Below are positions 9,175 to 18,465 of a DNA stretch of 64,000 nt, one piece after another. The DNA lies in assembly GCA_002633275.1 (NCBI GenBank), contig NWBO01000053.1, positions 184,649 through 248,648 on the forward strand. The letters are read 5' to 3'. Within the stretch, counting starts at the first letter, position 1; each line of letters starts with the position of its first letter. Origin of the DNA: Bacteroidales bacterium Phil12 (lineage in GTDB: Bacteria > Bacteroidota > Bacteroidia > Bacteroidales > P3). Both the position numbers and the translations under genes were made by a program. The notes under the pieces were generated by a model. That model had not been told where the DNA came from. It saw only the letters and a program-made list of their open reading frames with translations, and did no database searches.

Positions 9175-11740
9175 TAGTTTGATATTTATCGTTTGCCTCA
9201 TAAGTTCGTTTTTGTCTTTGTCGCAAACAACATTCACAGCCAAAACATCTTCGACTATTGTCGGCGTTGGCGAGGGCTTTCGTGTGGATTTCACAATCAA
9301 CGCAAGGGACGTTAAATATTTCCGTAACCCGACAGTCAAAGGAGCGCGTATTGTTGCAGGTCCGATGACCTCAACATCATATTCATCTTCCAACATCAAC
9401 GGCAAGGTTACCTCATCTTCCAAGACGACATTCTCTTTTACGTTGGTTGCCGACAAAGAGGGAACAATAACCGTTTCACCTGCCAAAGTAGATGTGAATA
9501 GAAAGACTTATACATCCAACTCGCTAACTCTTACAGCCTCAAAAAATCATACCTCTAACCGCCAAAACAATTCCTCACAACACAGGAATAATTACAATAA
9601 CTATTCTCAGCAAATCCCTGCTCAGCAAAACAACAATAATCAACAGATACAAATAGACGACAAAGCGATGTTCGTTCGTGCTATTCCGGGTACTACAACT
9701 CCTGTCAAGGGCGAACAAGTCATCATAACGTATAAACTTTATTCGTTGATTGATGTAAGCGAATACAGTATGTCCAACATTCCTTCCACATCTGGCTTTT
9801 GGATTGAGGAACTTGACTACGAACCACGCCCGCAACTGACTTGGGAAACATACAACGGACAACGTTATCAGACAGCCATACTTAAAACCATTATCGTCTA
9901 TCCTCAGAAGAGTGGCGTGCTTACTATCAAACCAATGCCCGTAAATCTTAGCGGTCGCATCCTTTCAAGACAACGTCAAACCTTTGCCGACCCATTCTTT
10001 AACAATTTCTTCCCGGCCTATACGACTTCCGTACGTAATGTTCAAAAAGAAGTACGTTCCAATGCCGTGAAATTAAATGTTAGCGACCTTACCCAAAAGC
10101 CTGACAACTTCTTTGGCGGAGTTGGACAATTCCAAATCTCGGGTGATGTGTCGTCCAAACAAGCCAAAGCCTACGAACCCTTTTATCTTACATATACACT
10201 TTCGGGAAGCGGTAACTTAACGTTGATTAACAACCTGCCGTTGGAACTTCCCGATGAGTTCCAATTGTCGGACCCCGAAATTAACGACAATATCCAACGC
10301 ACAACTTCGGGGCTTAGCGGTACAAGAACATTCCGTTACTTGGTAATTCCACGTATCGAGGGCAAATTCAATATACCCGACTTGTGCATATCTTATTTCA
10401 ATACCAAGACCCGAACATACGACACTCTTACCTTACAAGGCTATGAGTTGCAAGTAGCCAAAGGCGATGTCAATTCCGATTTTGCCGACCAGTTGGACGC
10501 TCGTCTTAAATACAGAAATATGAAAATCATTGACAAGCCTCGTATTTCTTCTTTGGCAAAAGAATATCATTTATTCGATTCCGCACTTGTCGTCCTTATA
10601 CCTGTTATATTAATAGCCTTATTGGTGGTCTCTATATTTATGTACTCACATTATTTGCGTCTTTGTTCCGATGTTGCAGGTATGAAGATGAAAAAATCCA
10701 CTCGCATTGCTATTAAACGATTGAAGAAAGCCAAATCCTTTTTGGACAAAAACGAAATGGAGACCTTTGAAGACGAGACCGCTATCGCTCTTTGGACTTA
10801 TTTGGAGGACAGATTCAAGATGGATAGAACGCAGTTGAGCATTCAGGGTTGCAAAGACGAACTGCTATCCTTAAATATCAACTCCACGACCGTCGAAACA
10901 TTGGGAACAATCCTCGAAAGATGTCAATACCTCAGATTTTCGCAAGACAAGACCGCAACGGCAGATATAACTCTCTACAACGACACCGTAGAAGTCATAT
11001 CTTCAATAGAAGAACAGATGAAAACACTTAAAAAAATCAAGAAACAACCGCCCACTCGCCCCGAACACGAGATTCATATCCCCGACGGGCTGTCCATTGC
11101 CTTGATATTGTTGGCTTCGTGCTTTATGTCCCATACCGCCCAAGCCCAAGATGCGAAGCAATATTGCCATAAAGCCGACTCATGCTTTAAGCAAAGCAAC
11201 TATGCCGAGGCAATACTTTATTACGAGAAGGCATTAAAGTTTGCTCCGTCGAACAAAGACATCAAACAAAACATCAATATAACTCGCGCCCACTTGGTCG
11301 GCGATACATACATTATGCCTGAGTTTATCCTTGTGCGATGGGCGAAGTACGTCTCGGGCTTGCTTGCCATTCCGGTTTGGTTTGCTTTGTTTGTCGCTTG
11401 TTTTTTGGCTGCGTGCGTTGTATTTTTCTTTTACATATTCAGAAACGAACATAAGGTTCTGCGGTTTTACATCTCCATAGCCTTACTCATTGTTTCATTG
11501 TCTTCAATGGGTTTTGGCATCATTAGACAAAACATTCAAAACGACTTATCCCACGCTATTGTAATCAAAAGCAATATTCATTTACGCCAAAGCAAAAACA
11601 ACGGAGCCAAAGACGTATCCATATTATACAAAGGTCAAAAGATTAAAATCCTTGACAACGACGGCTCTGCTTGGATTAAAGCCCGCACCGAAGACAACAA
11701 AGTGGGTTATATGGAGAACAAATACTTTATTCACATTTAG
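9158..11740 (+). CDS. batD: BatD-BatE fusion protein
   Basis: 860 residues from ATG 9158 (MKKIGSSL...). BatD part: signal peptide to about residue 22, oxygen-tolerance beta domains, an Asn/Gln-rich linker near 130-165, membrane span near 474-496, and a cytoplasmic helical region to about 630. It continues without a stop into a full BatE: a hydrophobic signal-like segment ending HTAQAQ near 643-665, a TPR pair (about 668-710), two membrane spans (about 731-790) and a C-terminal bacterial SH3 domain (about 805-860). In most Bacteroidales BatD and BatE are separate genes. The ATG at 9140 is less likely because the signal peptide begins at 9158. Confidence 0.9.
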   Translation: MKKIGSSLIFIVCLISSFLSLSQTTFTAKTSSTIVGVGEGFRVDFTINARDVKYFRNPTVKGARIVAGPMTSTSYSSSNINGKVTSSSKTTFSFTLVADKEGTITVSPAKVDVNRKTYTSNSLTLTASKNHTSNRQNNSSQHRNNYNNYSQQIPAQQNNNNQQIQIDDKAMFVRAIPGTTTPVKGEQVIITYKLYSLIDVSEYSMSNIPSTSGFWIEELDYEPRPQLTWETYNGQRYQTAILKTIIVYPQKSGVLTIKPMPVNLSGRILSRQRQTFADPFFNNFFPAYTTSVRNVQKEVRSNAVKLNVSDLTQKPDNFFGGVGQFQISGDVSSKQAKAYEPFYLTYTLSGSGNLTLINNLPLELPDEFQLSDPEINDNIQRTTSGLSGTRTFRYLVIPRIEGKFNIPDLCISYFNTKTRTYDTLTLQGYELQVAKGDVNSDFADQLDARLKYRNMKIIDKPRISSLAKEYHLFDSALVVLIPVILIALLVVSIFMYSHYLRLCSDVAGMKMKKSTRIAIKRLKKAKSFLDKNEMETFEDETAIALWTYLEDRFKMDRTQLSIQGCKDELLSLNINSTTVETLGTILERCQYLRFSQDKTATADITLYNDTVEVISSIEEQMKTLKKIKKQPPTRPEHEIHIPDGLSIALILLASCFMSHTAQAQDAKQYCHKADSCFKQSNYAEAILYYEKALKFAPSNKDIKQNINITRAHLVGDTYIMPEFILVRWAKYVSGLLAIPVWFALFVACFLAACVVFFFYIFRNEHKVLRFYISIALLIVSLSSMGFGIIRQNIQNDLSHAIVIKSNIHLRQSKNNGAKDVSILYKGQKIKILDNDGSAWIKARTEDNKVGYMENKYFIHI

Positions 11741-11790
11741 TTAAATGTTTTTTAACCTTAAACAAAAAACTATTTCACACGCAAACAACG

Positions 11791-12216
11791 ATGAAAAACA
11801 CAGACTGCAATAAAGACGAGGGCATAATAACCGCCATAAACGGCAACAGTATTTCGTTGCACATTGCACAGAAATCCGAATGCAATGGCTGTTCTGCGGC
11901 TTTCTTATGTGAGAAGTCCGGCAAAACAGGTAAGGATTTAACCGTAACGCAATCCGATGCCAAAGATTTTTCTGTCGGAGAAAAAGTAAGCGTTCTTGTT
12001 CCGCAGAACAAAGTACTTAAAGCCATTGGCTTGGCGTTTTTCTATCCAAGCGTTTTGGTTATATTATTTTGTGTGTTGCAATATCATTTCTTTCCCCTAA
12101 ATGAGGGCTTGACAGCCTTGATAAGCCTTGCCATTCTTTGTCTTTACTTTTTTATATTGTATTGCAATCGCCACAAACCTTTATTCAATTTCTCCATTTT
12201 CATCGAAAAACTTTAA
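11791..12216 (+). CDS. RseC/SoxR-reducing-type membrane protein
   Basis: 141 residues of the RseC family. A small N-terminal beta domain carries cysteines C6, C31, C34 and C40 (CNGCSAAFLC), followed by two membrane spans at about 76-93 and 99-118. RseC homologues modulate sigma-E signalling or, in the Rnf context, help reduce SoxR. In Bacteroidota such a gene normally precedes rnfB; here no rnf genes follow, and the next gene is convergent. It starts 50 nt after batDE and is probably the last gene of the Bat transcript. Confidence 0.8.
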   Translation: MKNTDCNKDEGIITAINGNSISLHIAQKSECNGCSAAFLCEKSGKTGKDLTVTQSDAKDFSVGEKVSVLVPQNKVLKAIGLAFFYPSVLVILFCVLQYHFFPLNEGLTALISLAILCLYFFILYCNRHKPLFNFSIFIEKL

Positions 12217-12242
12217 TTACACTTGAACTATAAACAAAAAGC

Positions 12243-12265
12243 GGGAAGCGAATTATTCGCTTCCC
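12243..12265. terminator. Bidirectional terminator between rseC-like gene and the LRR gene
   Basis: A 9-bp GC-rich stem (GGGAAGCGA / TCGCTTCCC) with a 5-nt loop lies between two convergent genes. On the minus strand it is followed by CTTTTTGTTT, a good U-tract for the leucine-rich-repeat gene; on the plus strand the tail is weaker. Confidence 0.8.
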
Positions 12266-12293
12266 TCACTCGTTTAATAGTAACTTTTAATCT

Positions 12294-15200
12294 TTATTTT
12301 ACAATCAACTTTTCTGTTGCTACGCCATTTTGTGTACGTATAGCTAAATAATAAACACCTGCGCTAAGATTTGAAGTGGTGATTTCGTACGTTTCCGTTC
12401 CGCTAATCAAATCTTCATTTATAAGTACGCGTCCATTGACGTCCATAAGCATTAATTTTGTGTTGCCATTCAATCCTTGAAGATTGATTGTTGCGTTGCC
12501 ATTTGCCTCTATCGGGTTTGGATAAACCGTTATTGATATTGTCTGCTCTGCATCATTCAATCCGCTTTCACCTTTCATTGTCTCAAAGAATGGTATCATA
12601 ACCCACTGTGAAAGATTTTCTCCACAAACGCTACGTATCTTAAAGAAGTAGAATGTTGCAGGCTCTAAGTCTGTATAAGTCTTAGTGTTTTCCGTTACAG
12701 TCTCTATCTCGCCATCGTTCAATTGTATTTCGTAGGCATCGACTGTACCCTCCCAAGTTATTGTTGCTTCGGTTTCCGTTACTCCGCTTATTGTTAAGTT
12801 TGTCGGCTCGCCGCAACCCTCTTCTATCTCTTCGTTTGTTGTGAATGCAGTAACAACCCAGTCTGATTTGCTTTCAGCACACACACTGCGTACCTTTACA
12901 AGATATAGAGTAGCAGCCGTTAAATCGGTATAAGTCTTGCTTGTTGTTGTAACTGTCTCAACTTCGCTGTCGTTTAACTGAACTTCGTATGCCGTTGCCG
13001 TACCTGTCCAAGAAACTGTTGCACCTGTTTCCGTTACATTGCTTACTGACAATTCTGTTGGCTCGTTGCAATCCTCTATTTCTTGTTCGGTTGTTGTGAA
13101 TGAACTTATAGCCCAATCGGATTTGCTTTCTCCACATACTGCACGCACTTTAACCAAATAGAATGTTCCCGCTTTTAAGTCTGTATATGTCTTTGTCTTT
13201 GCTGTAAGCGTTTCGGCATTGCCTTCATTCAACTGTATTTCATAACTGTCGGCCGTACCTACCCAACTTATTGTTGCTCCGCTCTCGGTTATATTGCTTA
13301 CTGTCAAATTTGTTGGTTTGTCGCAAAGATTGTCGCAAACGATACTTGTAAAATGCAAATCCCAATCAGATTCTTGATAATCTGCCAACGCATTGCAAGG
13401 AACTGTCAAAGTCTTGTTTGTAGGTGTATTTGCAAATGTTTCATTCCCGATTGCAGGAGGTACTTCCGCAAGGCAATTTACTTTCTTTAATTTAGAACAA
13501 CCACTAAAAGCATAATTACCAATTGATGTAACGCCATTAGGTAGTTTTATGGAAGCTAAACTTTTACAATTATAAAAAGTAGCGTCATCAATTGTTGTAA
13601 CGCTGTTAGGTATTGTTATGGACGTTAAACTTTCGCACAAAGCAAAAGCACCATAAATGGAGTTTTCCTCTTTATAACTATTGATTGCGGTAATACCCTC
13701 AGGTATTACTATCGATGTTAAACTCTTGCAGCTATTAAAAGCACCGCCACCTATTGAAGTAACAGTATTAGGTATTGTTATGGATGTTAAATTTTCGCAA
13801 TTATGAAATGCAAGTTCTCCAATTGAAGTAACACTCTCAGGTATTGTTATAGACGCTAAACTTGTACAATTTTCAAAAGCACCATAACATTTATTGTGTA
13901 TACAAATAAAATAATCGTCCGTTTCTGCGTCCCAGCATACACTTTCTTCTTCATACCAATAACTATTAATTGCTGTAACGCCCTCAGGTATTACTATCGA
14001 TGTTAAACTTTTACAACCATAAAAAGCACCGCCACCTATTGTTGTAACGCCATCAGGTATTGTTATGGATGCTAAATTCTCGCAATTCTTAAATACAAGT
14101 TCCCCTATTGAAGTAACATTATATGTATTTCCATTATATGTAACCGTTGCAGGAATATTTATTGTTGTTGCTGTTTTATCAACAATTTGCGATACTTCTG
14201 CCGTATTGTCTTCATCAGAAAAACAATATCTTAAATCTCCAACAGTGGTTCCGCTAATTATAGTACCAAAATTCTTAGCAAATTCAGAATTTCCATAAGC
14301 CACAGCTGTTCCGCACGGAACTATTAATACCCTATAACCGGGTGTATCTTCAAATAAAGAGTGTCCAACTACCGGTGGTACTTGTGCAAGACAAGTAACT
14401 TCCTCTAAACTACTTGTACATTCCCTAAAAGCATAGTCACCAATATAAGTAATCGTGGTAGGTAATGTTACAGACGTTAAACTACTGCAATAAGCAAAAG
14501 CTTCGTCACCAATTGTTGTAACTCCCTCAGGTATTGTTACAGATGTTAAACCGCTGCAAACCCCAAAAGCACCGGCACCGATTGCAGTAACTCCCTCAGG
14601 TATTGTTATGGACGTTAAACTAATGCAATAAGCAAAAGCATAGTCACCAATATAAGTAACATTATATGTATTGCCATTATATGTAACCGTTGCAGGAATA
14701 TCCATTGTTGTTGCCGTATTATCGACAATTCCCATTACTGCTGCCGTATTGTCTTCATCATAAAAACAATAGTACAAATCACCGACAACAGTTCCGCCAA
14801 TTATTGTAGAGAACTTATTTCCCCAATCAGAACTTTGATAAGCCTCAAATGCATTGCACGGAACTATCAATGTCATATCACTATATCCGCCAAAATTACC
14901 TAACAATGTAGGTGGCTCTTGTGCAAGACAAATTACTTGTGTTAAATTATCGCAATTATTAAAGGCATAATTTCCAATGGTAGTAACACCATTTCCTATT
15001 GTCAAAGATGCTAAATCACTACAAAAAGCAAAAGCCCCATATCCAATTGAAGTAACGCTATTAGGTATTGTTATTTCTGTTAAACTTTTACAATTTCTAA
15101 AAGTATAACTTGCAATATTTTTAACACTATTTCCTATTGTTACTGATGATAGATTAATACAACTATCAAAAGCATATGCACCAATATAAGTAACGCTCTC

Positions 15201-17102
15201 GGGTATCGTTATTGATGTCAAATTTGTACAATAAGCAAAGGCTGCATAATTAATATCATTTATACTATTAGACAATGTTACAGATGCTAAGCCACTACAA
15301 TTAAAGAAAGCACAATTTCCAAGTTCAGTAACACTGTTAGGTATGTCTATTGATGCTAAGCCACTGCAATTAAAGAAAACATAATCTCCAAGTTCAGTAA
15401 CACTGTTAGGTATGTCTATTGATGCTAAACTATCGCAAGAAGCAAAAGCACCATATCCGATTGAAGTAACACTATTAGGTATTGTTACCGATGCCAAATG
15501 TACTCGGTATCCAAAAGCCATATCACCGATTTTGGTAACATTATACTCTACACCATTATATGTAACCGATTCTGGAATATTAGCAATAACAATATTACTA
15601 TCTGTATCATATACTTTAACAGTGTTATCAGCTATTATTTTATACCTAATGCTATCAATCCAAAACGTCATTTGTCCAATTCCTTCACAAGTAATATTTG
15701 AAAAATTACTTGCCCAAGATGAGTTTTGATAATCACTGACAACCTCACAAGCGACTTTCAAAGTATCCACTTGATTATTGAACACATTAGAACCCAAAGT
15801 AGGTGGATTTTGTGCAAGACAAACAACTTCTTGCAAGCCTAAAACACTATAAAACACATTATCTCCAATTTCTTGAACGCCATCTCCTATTGTTATTGAT
15901 GTTAAATTAATACAACTATCAAAGACCCAAGAACTAATAATCCAAACATTGTCAGGTATTGTAATAGATGTTAAAGCTGTACAATGGCGAAAAGTACTTT
16001 TTTCAATATTTCTAAGACCCGTTCCTATCGTTACCGATGTTAAACTGCTACAATCTTGAAAAGCCCAAGCTCCAAGTTTTGTAACACTATTTGGTATCGT
16101 TATTTCTGTTAAACTACTGCAACCTTGAAATGCAGAAGTATCAATCCTCGTAACGCTTTCAGGTATCGTTATAGATGTTAAACTACTACAATAATTGAAA
16201 GCTTGTTTTTCAATTGACGATACATCGCCGGAGATAGTTACGGAAGTTAAATTGCTACACCAACCAAAAGCCCTATCGTCAATAAATGTAACACTACTTG
16301 GTATCGTTACAGATGTCAAACCTGTACAAAGGACAAAAGTAGCCTGATTAATTGAAGTAAGTCCTTCAGGTATATTTATTGACGTTAAACTTGAACAACC
16401 TCTAAAAGCCCAATTACCTATATAGGTAACATTATCAGGTATTGTTATTGACGTTAAACTGCTACAATCATAAAAAGCATGATTTCCAATGGTAGTAAGT
16501 CCATCTGGTATCGTTACAGACACCAAACTGCTACAACCACGAAACAGGTTACGTGATATTGACGTAATACCAGTACCTAAGGTTGCAGTTACTAAACTTG
16601 TACACCCCTGAAAAGAACCATAATAGATAGTATCTCCGTTATAATTACTCAACGTATAAGCATCTCCAATTGATGTAACACTATTAGGTATTGTTATTGA
16701 TGCTAATTTGGAGCAACCATAGAAAGCAGCACCTTGAATTTCATTAACACCTTCCGGTATCACCACCGATGTTAATTCTTTACAATAATAAAAAGCACCT
16801 AAACCTATCTTGGTAACACTGTTAGGTATTGTTACCGTCTGTAATTGTGTGGAGTCATCTCCATCGTTAGAGAATGCGAAGTTTCCAATTTCGGTAACGC
16901 TATACGTTTCTCCACCATAGGTAACCGATGACGGAATATTAGCATTTACAATATCCGTGTGTGCTACCGCTACCTTAACAGTGTTCTCCGAAATTATCTG
17001 ATACTGCAAACTATCCACCCAAAATGTAGTCTGCCCCCACATTGTGCCGAACGTAAGTAGAAACGTCATAAGCACCAATGTTTTCTTTAATACTCTGTTC
17101 AT
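12294..17102 (-). CDS. Giant BspA-type leucine-rich-repeat surface protein with Fn3 and T9SS sorting domains
   Basis: 1602 residues. Signal peptide to about residue 23. Four modules follow, starting near residues 25, 476, 772 and 956. Each has a header strand pair (IPxxVTYNGxTYNVTxIG), an array of 23-residue BspA-type repeats (SLTSITIPxSVTxIGxxAF), and a cap with CLAQxPP and a conserved Cys (VPCNALADYQ). Then come three fibronectin type III domains (about 1261-1520, each starting CxEPTxLxVS) and a type A sorting domain (VYPNP to the terminal KLIVK). It is therefore a T9SS cargo. BspA-like proteins are known for binding host proteins and other bacteria; the ligand here is unknown. It starts 56 nt downstream of an HU gene. 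Confidence 0.93.
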   Translation of the reverse strand: MNRVLKKTLVLMTFLLTFGTMWGQTTFWVDSLQYQIISENTVKVAVAHTDIVNANIPSSVTYGGETYSVTEIGNFAFSNDGDDSTQLQTVTIPNSVTKIGLGAFYYCKELTSVVIPEGVNEIQGAAFYGCSKLASITIPNSVTSIGDAYTLSNYNGDTIYYGSFQGCTSLVTATLGTGITSISRNLFRGCSSLVSVTIPDGLTTIGNHAFYDCSSLTSITIPDNVTYIGNWAFRGCSSLTSINIPEGLTSINQATFVLCTGLTSVTIPSSVTFIDDRAFGWCSNLTSVTISGDVSSIEKQAFNYCSSLTSITIPESVTRIDTSAFQGCSSLTEITIPNSVTKLGAWAFQDCSSLTSVTIGTGLRNIEKSTFRHCTALTSITIPDNVWIISSWVFDSCINLTSITIGDGVQEIGDNVFYSVLGLQEVVCLAQNPPTLGSNVFNNQVDTLKVACEVVSDYQNSSWASNFSNITCEGIGQMTFWIDSIRYKIIADNTVKVYDTDSNIVIANIPESVTYNGVEYNVTKIGDMAFGYRVHLASVTIPNSVTSIGYGAFASCDSLASIDIPNSVTELGDYVFFNCSGLASIDIPNSVTELGNCAFFNCSGLASVTLSNSINDINYAAFAYCTNLTSITIPESVTYIGAYAFDSCINLSSVTIGNSVKNIASYTFRNCKSLTEITIPNSVTSIGYGAFAFCSDLASLTIGNGVTTIGNYAFNNCDNLTQVICLAQEPPTLLGNFGGYSDMTLIVPCNAFEAYQSSDWGNKFSTIIGGTVVGDLYYCFYDEDNTAAVMGIVDNTATTMDIPATVTYNGNTYNVTYIGDYAFAYCISLTSITIPEGVTAIGAGAFGVCSGLTSVTIPEGVTTIGDEAFAYCSSLTSVTLPTTITYIGDYAFRECTSSLEEVTCLAQVPPVVGHSLFEDTPGYRVLIVPCGTAVAYGNSEFAKNFGTIISGTTVGDLRYCFSDEDNTAEVSQIVDKTATTINIPATVTYNGNTYNVTSIGELVFKNCENLASITIPDGVTTIGGGAFYGCKSLTSIVIPEGVTAINSYWYEEESVCWDAETDDYFICIHNKCYGAFENCTSLASITIPESVTSIGELAFHNCENLTSITIPNTVTSIGGGAFNSCKSLTSIVIPEGITAINSYKEENSIYGAFALCESLTSITIPNSVTTIDDATFYNCKSLASIKLPNGVTSIGNYAFSGCSKLKKVNCLAEVPPAIGNETFANTPTNKTLTVPCNALADYQESDWDLHFTSIVCDNLCDKPTNLTVSNITESGATISWVGTADSYEIQLNEGNAETLTAKTKTYTDLKAGTFYLVKVRAVCGESKSDWAISSFTTTEQEIEDCNEPTELSVSNVTETGATVSWTGTATAYEVQLNDSEVETVTTTSKTYTDLTAATLYLVKVRSVCAESKSDWVVTAFTTNEEIEEGCGEPTNLTISGVTETEATITWEGTVDAYEIQLNDGEIETVTENTKTYTDLEPATFYFFKIRSVCGENLSQWVMIPFFETMKGESGLNDAEQTISITVYPNPIEANGNATINLQGLNGNTKLMLMDVNGRVLINEDLISGTETYEITTSNLSAGVYYLAIRTQNGVATEKLIVK

Positions 17103-17158
17103 TTCTTTTTCTGTTTTTTAATGTTATTAAATTGTTTTATTTATTATTAAAATTCTTT

Positions 17159-17563
17159 TCACACGTGTTTCAAATTCAGATTGACTTTTCTGAACGAGGC
17201 TGTTTTTAATTCGTCCTCCACCTCGACGCTCGGGCGGAACTCCACCGACTTGCTCTGTATCACGTCCAGCGAAAAATCCTCCTCACTATCCACTGCCTTA
17301 ACCTTTATCTTCGGCGAAAACGTGCCTAACTTATTCAATTTCACTTGCTGTCCGTCAGCCAACTGCTCACGAAGAACCATCACAAAGGCCTCTATAAACC
17401 TCTTCGCCTCATTGTCCGAAATCGTAGATTCCACTGCCACCTGCCTTGCCAAAGACTTCGTTGAAACCTTGCCCGCAGACGATAATTTCGGTGTGTAAAT
17501 CTTCTTCCTCTCGCCTTTGACATAAACATCTCGGACTACTATTTTATACGGTATTGTTGCCAT
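17159..17563 (-). CDS. HU-like DNA-binding protein 1
   Basis: 134 residues. The N-terminal strand (KIVVRDVYVKGERKKIYTPKL) is followed by an HU/IHF-type core (TKSLARQVAVESTISDNEAKRFIEAFVMVLREQLADGQQVKLNKLGTFSP) and a C-terminal beta extension (SVEFRPSVEVEDEL). This is the longer Bacteroidota version of HU rather than the 90-residue canonical form. It is the third gene of a tandem trio, with no Shine-Dalgarno sequence, and precedes the large LRR gene. Role: probably nucleoid structure or site-specific DNA bending; targets unknown. Confidence 0.85.
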   Translation of the reverse strand: MATIPYKIVVRDVYVKGERKKIYTPKLSSAGKVSTKSLARQVAVESTISDNEAKRFIEAFVMVLREQLADGQQVKLNKLGTFSPKIKVKAVDSEEDFSLDVIQSKSVEFRPSVEVEDELKTASFRKVNLNLKHV

Positions 17564-17622
17564 AACTCTTTATTTTTCTTTTGTTTATAAATCATTTCCT
17601 TAACTTTTACCACCACAGCCGA

Positions 17623-18033
17623 CTATTTATTGATATGCTGCGTGTTCAACTCTTCGTAATATTCGACCTTCGCCTTTTGCATCGCCCTTTTCAGTTCAGT
17701 ATCAGGACGAAAATTGATTTTAACCTTTTCGATTGCGTTCGCATTGACGTCATCGACATTCTCATTGCCATGAGTTTTCAGCGACGGCGAAAACGTTCCG
17801 AGACCATCGACCTTAACCGAGCGACCGCTTAGCACCGCCGCCATAATCTGGTCTGCCAACTCGTCCATCATCAACAAAATTTCGGGAGCCTCCATTGACA
17901 GCGATTTCGTCAATCGCTTCGCTATATCTTTCTCTGTCAGAACTCCTTGAAGATGCTGCTTTGCAACAATCTTTTCTTTTTGCTCTCCTTTAACCCAAAT
18001 TTTCATCTTGGTCTTATAGTAAAACAACGCCAT
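17623..18033 (-). CDS. HU-like DNA-binding protein 2
   Basis: 136 residues, clearly paralogous to its two neighbours: strand FYYKTKMKIWVKGEQKEKIV, HU core (TEKDIAKRLTKSLSMEAPEILLMMDELADQIMAAVLSGRSVKVDGLGTFSPSL) and tail KINFRPDTELKRAMQ. A strong Shine-Dalgarno AGGAGG lies 6 nt before the ATG, which is unusual in a phylum that rarely uses one. The 432-bp gap upstream holds the palindromic repeat element at 18151-18374. Confidence 0.85.
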   Translation of the reverse strand: MALFYYKTKMKIWVKGEQKEKIVAKQHLQGVLTEKDIAKRLTKSLSMEAPEILLMMDELADQIMAAVLSGRSVKVDGLGTFSPSLKTHGNENVDDVNANAIEKVKINFRPDTELKRAMQKAKVEYYEELNTQHINK

Positions 18034-18150
18034 TTTATTCCTCCTTTTTTTACTTGTTTAACAATTAATTTAACTATCTGTTTTTTATTAAAATATTTCA
18101 ATTTTATACCCTCAAATTTCTTTTCTACCACCTCAAATTTTCGCCCTCGC

Positions 18151-18374
18151 CCTTGATATTATCGTCTAAATCCTTAGAGTCTGCGTCTAAATCGCTGCAA
18201 CTCGTGTCTAAATCGTTGAGAAACGTGATTCAACTTTGCGATAAGTTGAGGGTGAAGTTTGCGATAAGTTGAACCACAACTTTGCGATAAGTTGAATTGC
18301 GTTTTCAAGCGTTTTAGACGAAAGTCTCAACGTTTTGGACGCAAGTTGCAACGTTTCGCACGAAAACTTCAAGG
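18151..18374. repeat. Palindromic 21/23-nt periodic element between HU genes
   Basis: Left arm 18151-18236 and right arm 18289-18374 are each 86 nt and are inverted copies without gaps (about 58 of 86 positions match). The left arm has GTCTAAATC at 18164, 18185 and 18206 (21-nt period); the right arm has CGTTTT or CGTTTC at 18310, 18331 and 18352 (21-nt period). The 52-nt centre and its edges hold TTTGCGATAAGTTGA at 18235, 18258 and 18281 (23-nt period). No credible coding sequence is present. It shares its architecture, but not its sequence, with 49990-50244. Confidence 0.85.
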
Positions 18375-18465
18375 TACGGCATCTGAAATCTAAGCCGTAA
18401 GTCTTATAAATCAAGTTTTTACTTATCGATATGTTGTTTTTGAAAATCATCATCAAAACAAAAAT

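Noticed and set aside
12294-17102. DNA tandem repeats within the LRR gene as a mobile element
   Set aside because: The periodicity follows the 69-nt (23-residue) coding repeat of a surface protein and keeps the frame; there are no terminal repeats or transposase.
18151-18374. Possible CRISPR array
   Set aside because: The repeats are contiguous 21-23-nt units without unique spacers of constant length, and no cas genes are near. The same holds for 49990-50244.
18208-18456. Minus-strand 82-codon frame in the repeat element between HU genes
   Set aside because: It translates the repeats (TLKFSCETLQLASKTLRLSSKTL). The 23-nt centre units break any conserved peptide period, and there is no promoter or conserved domain.
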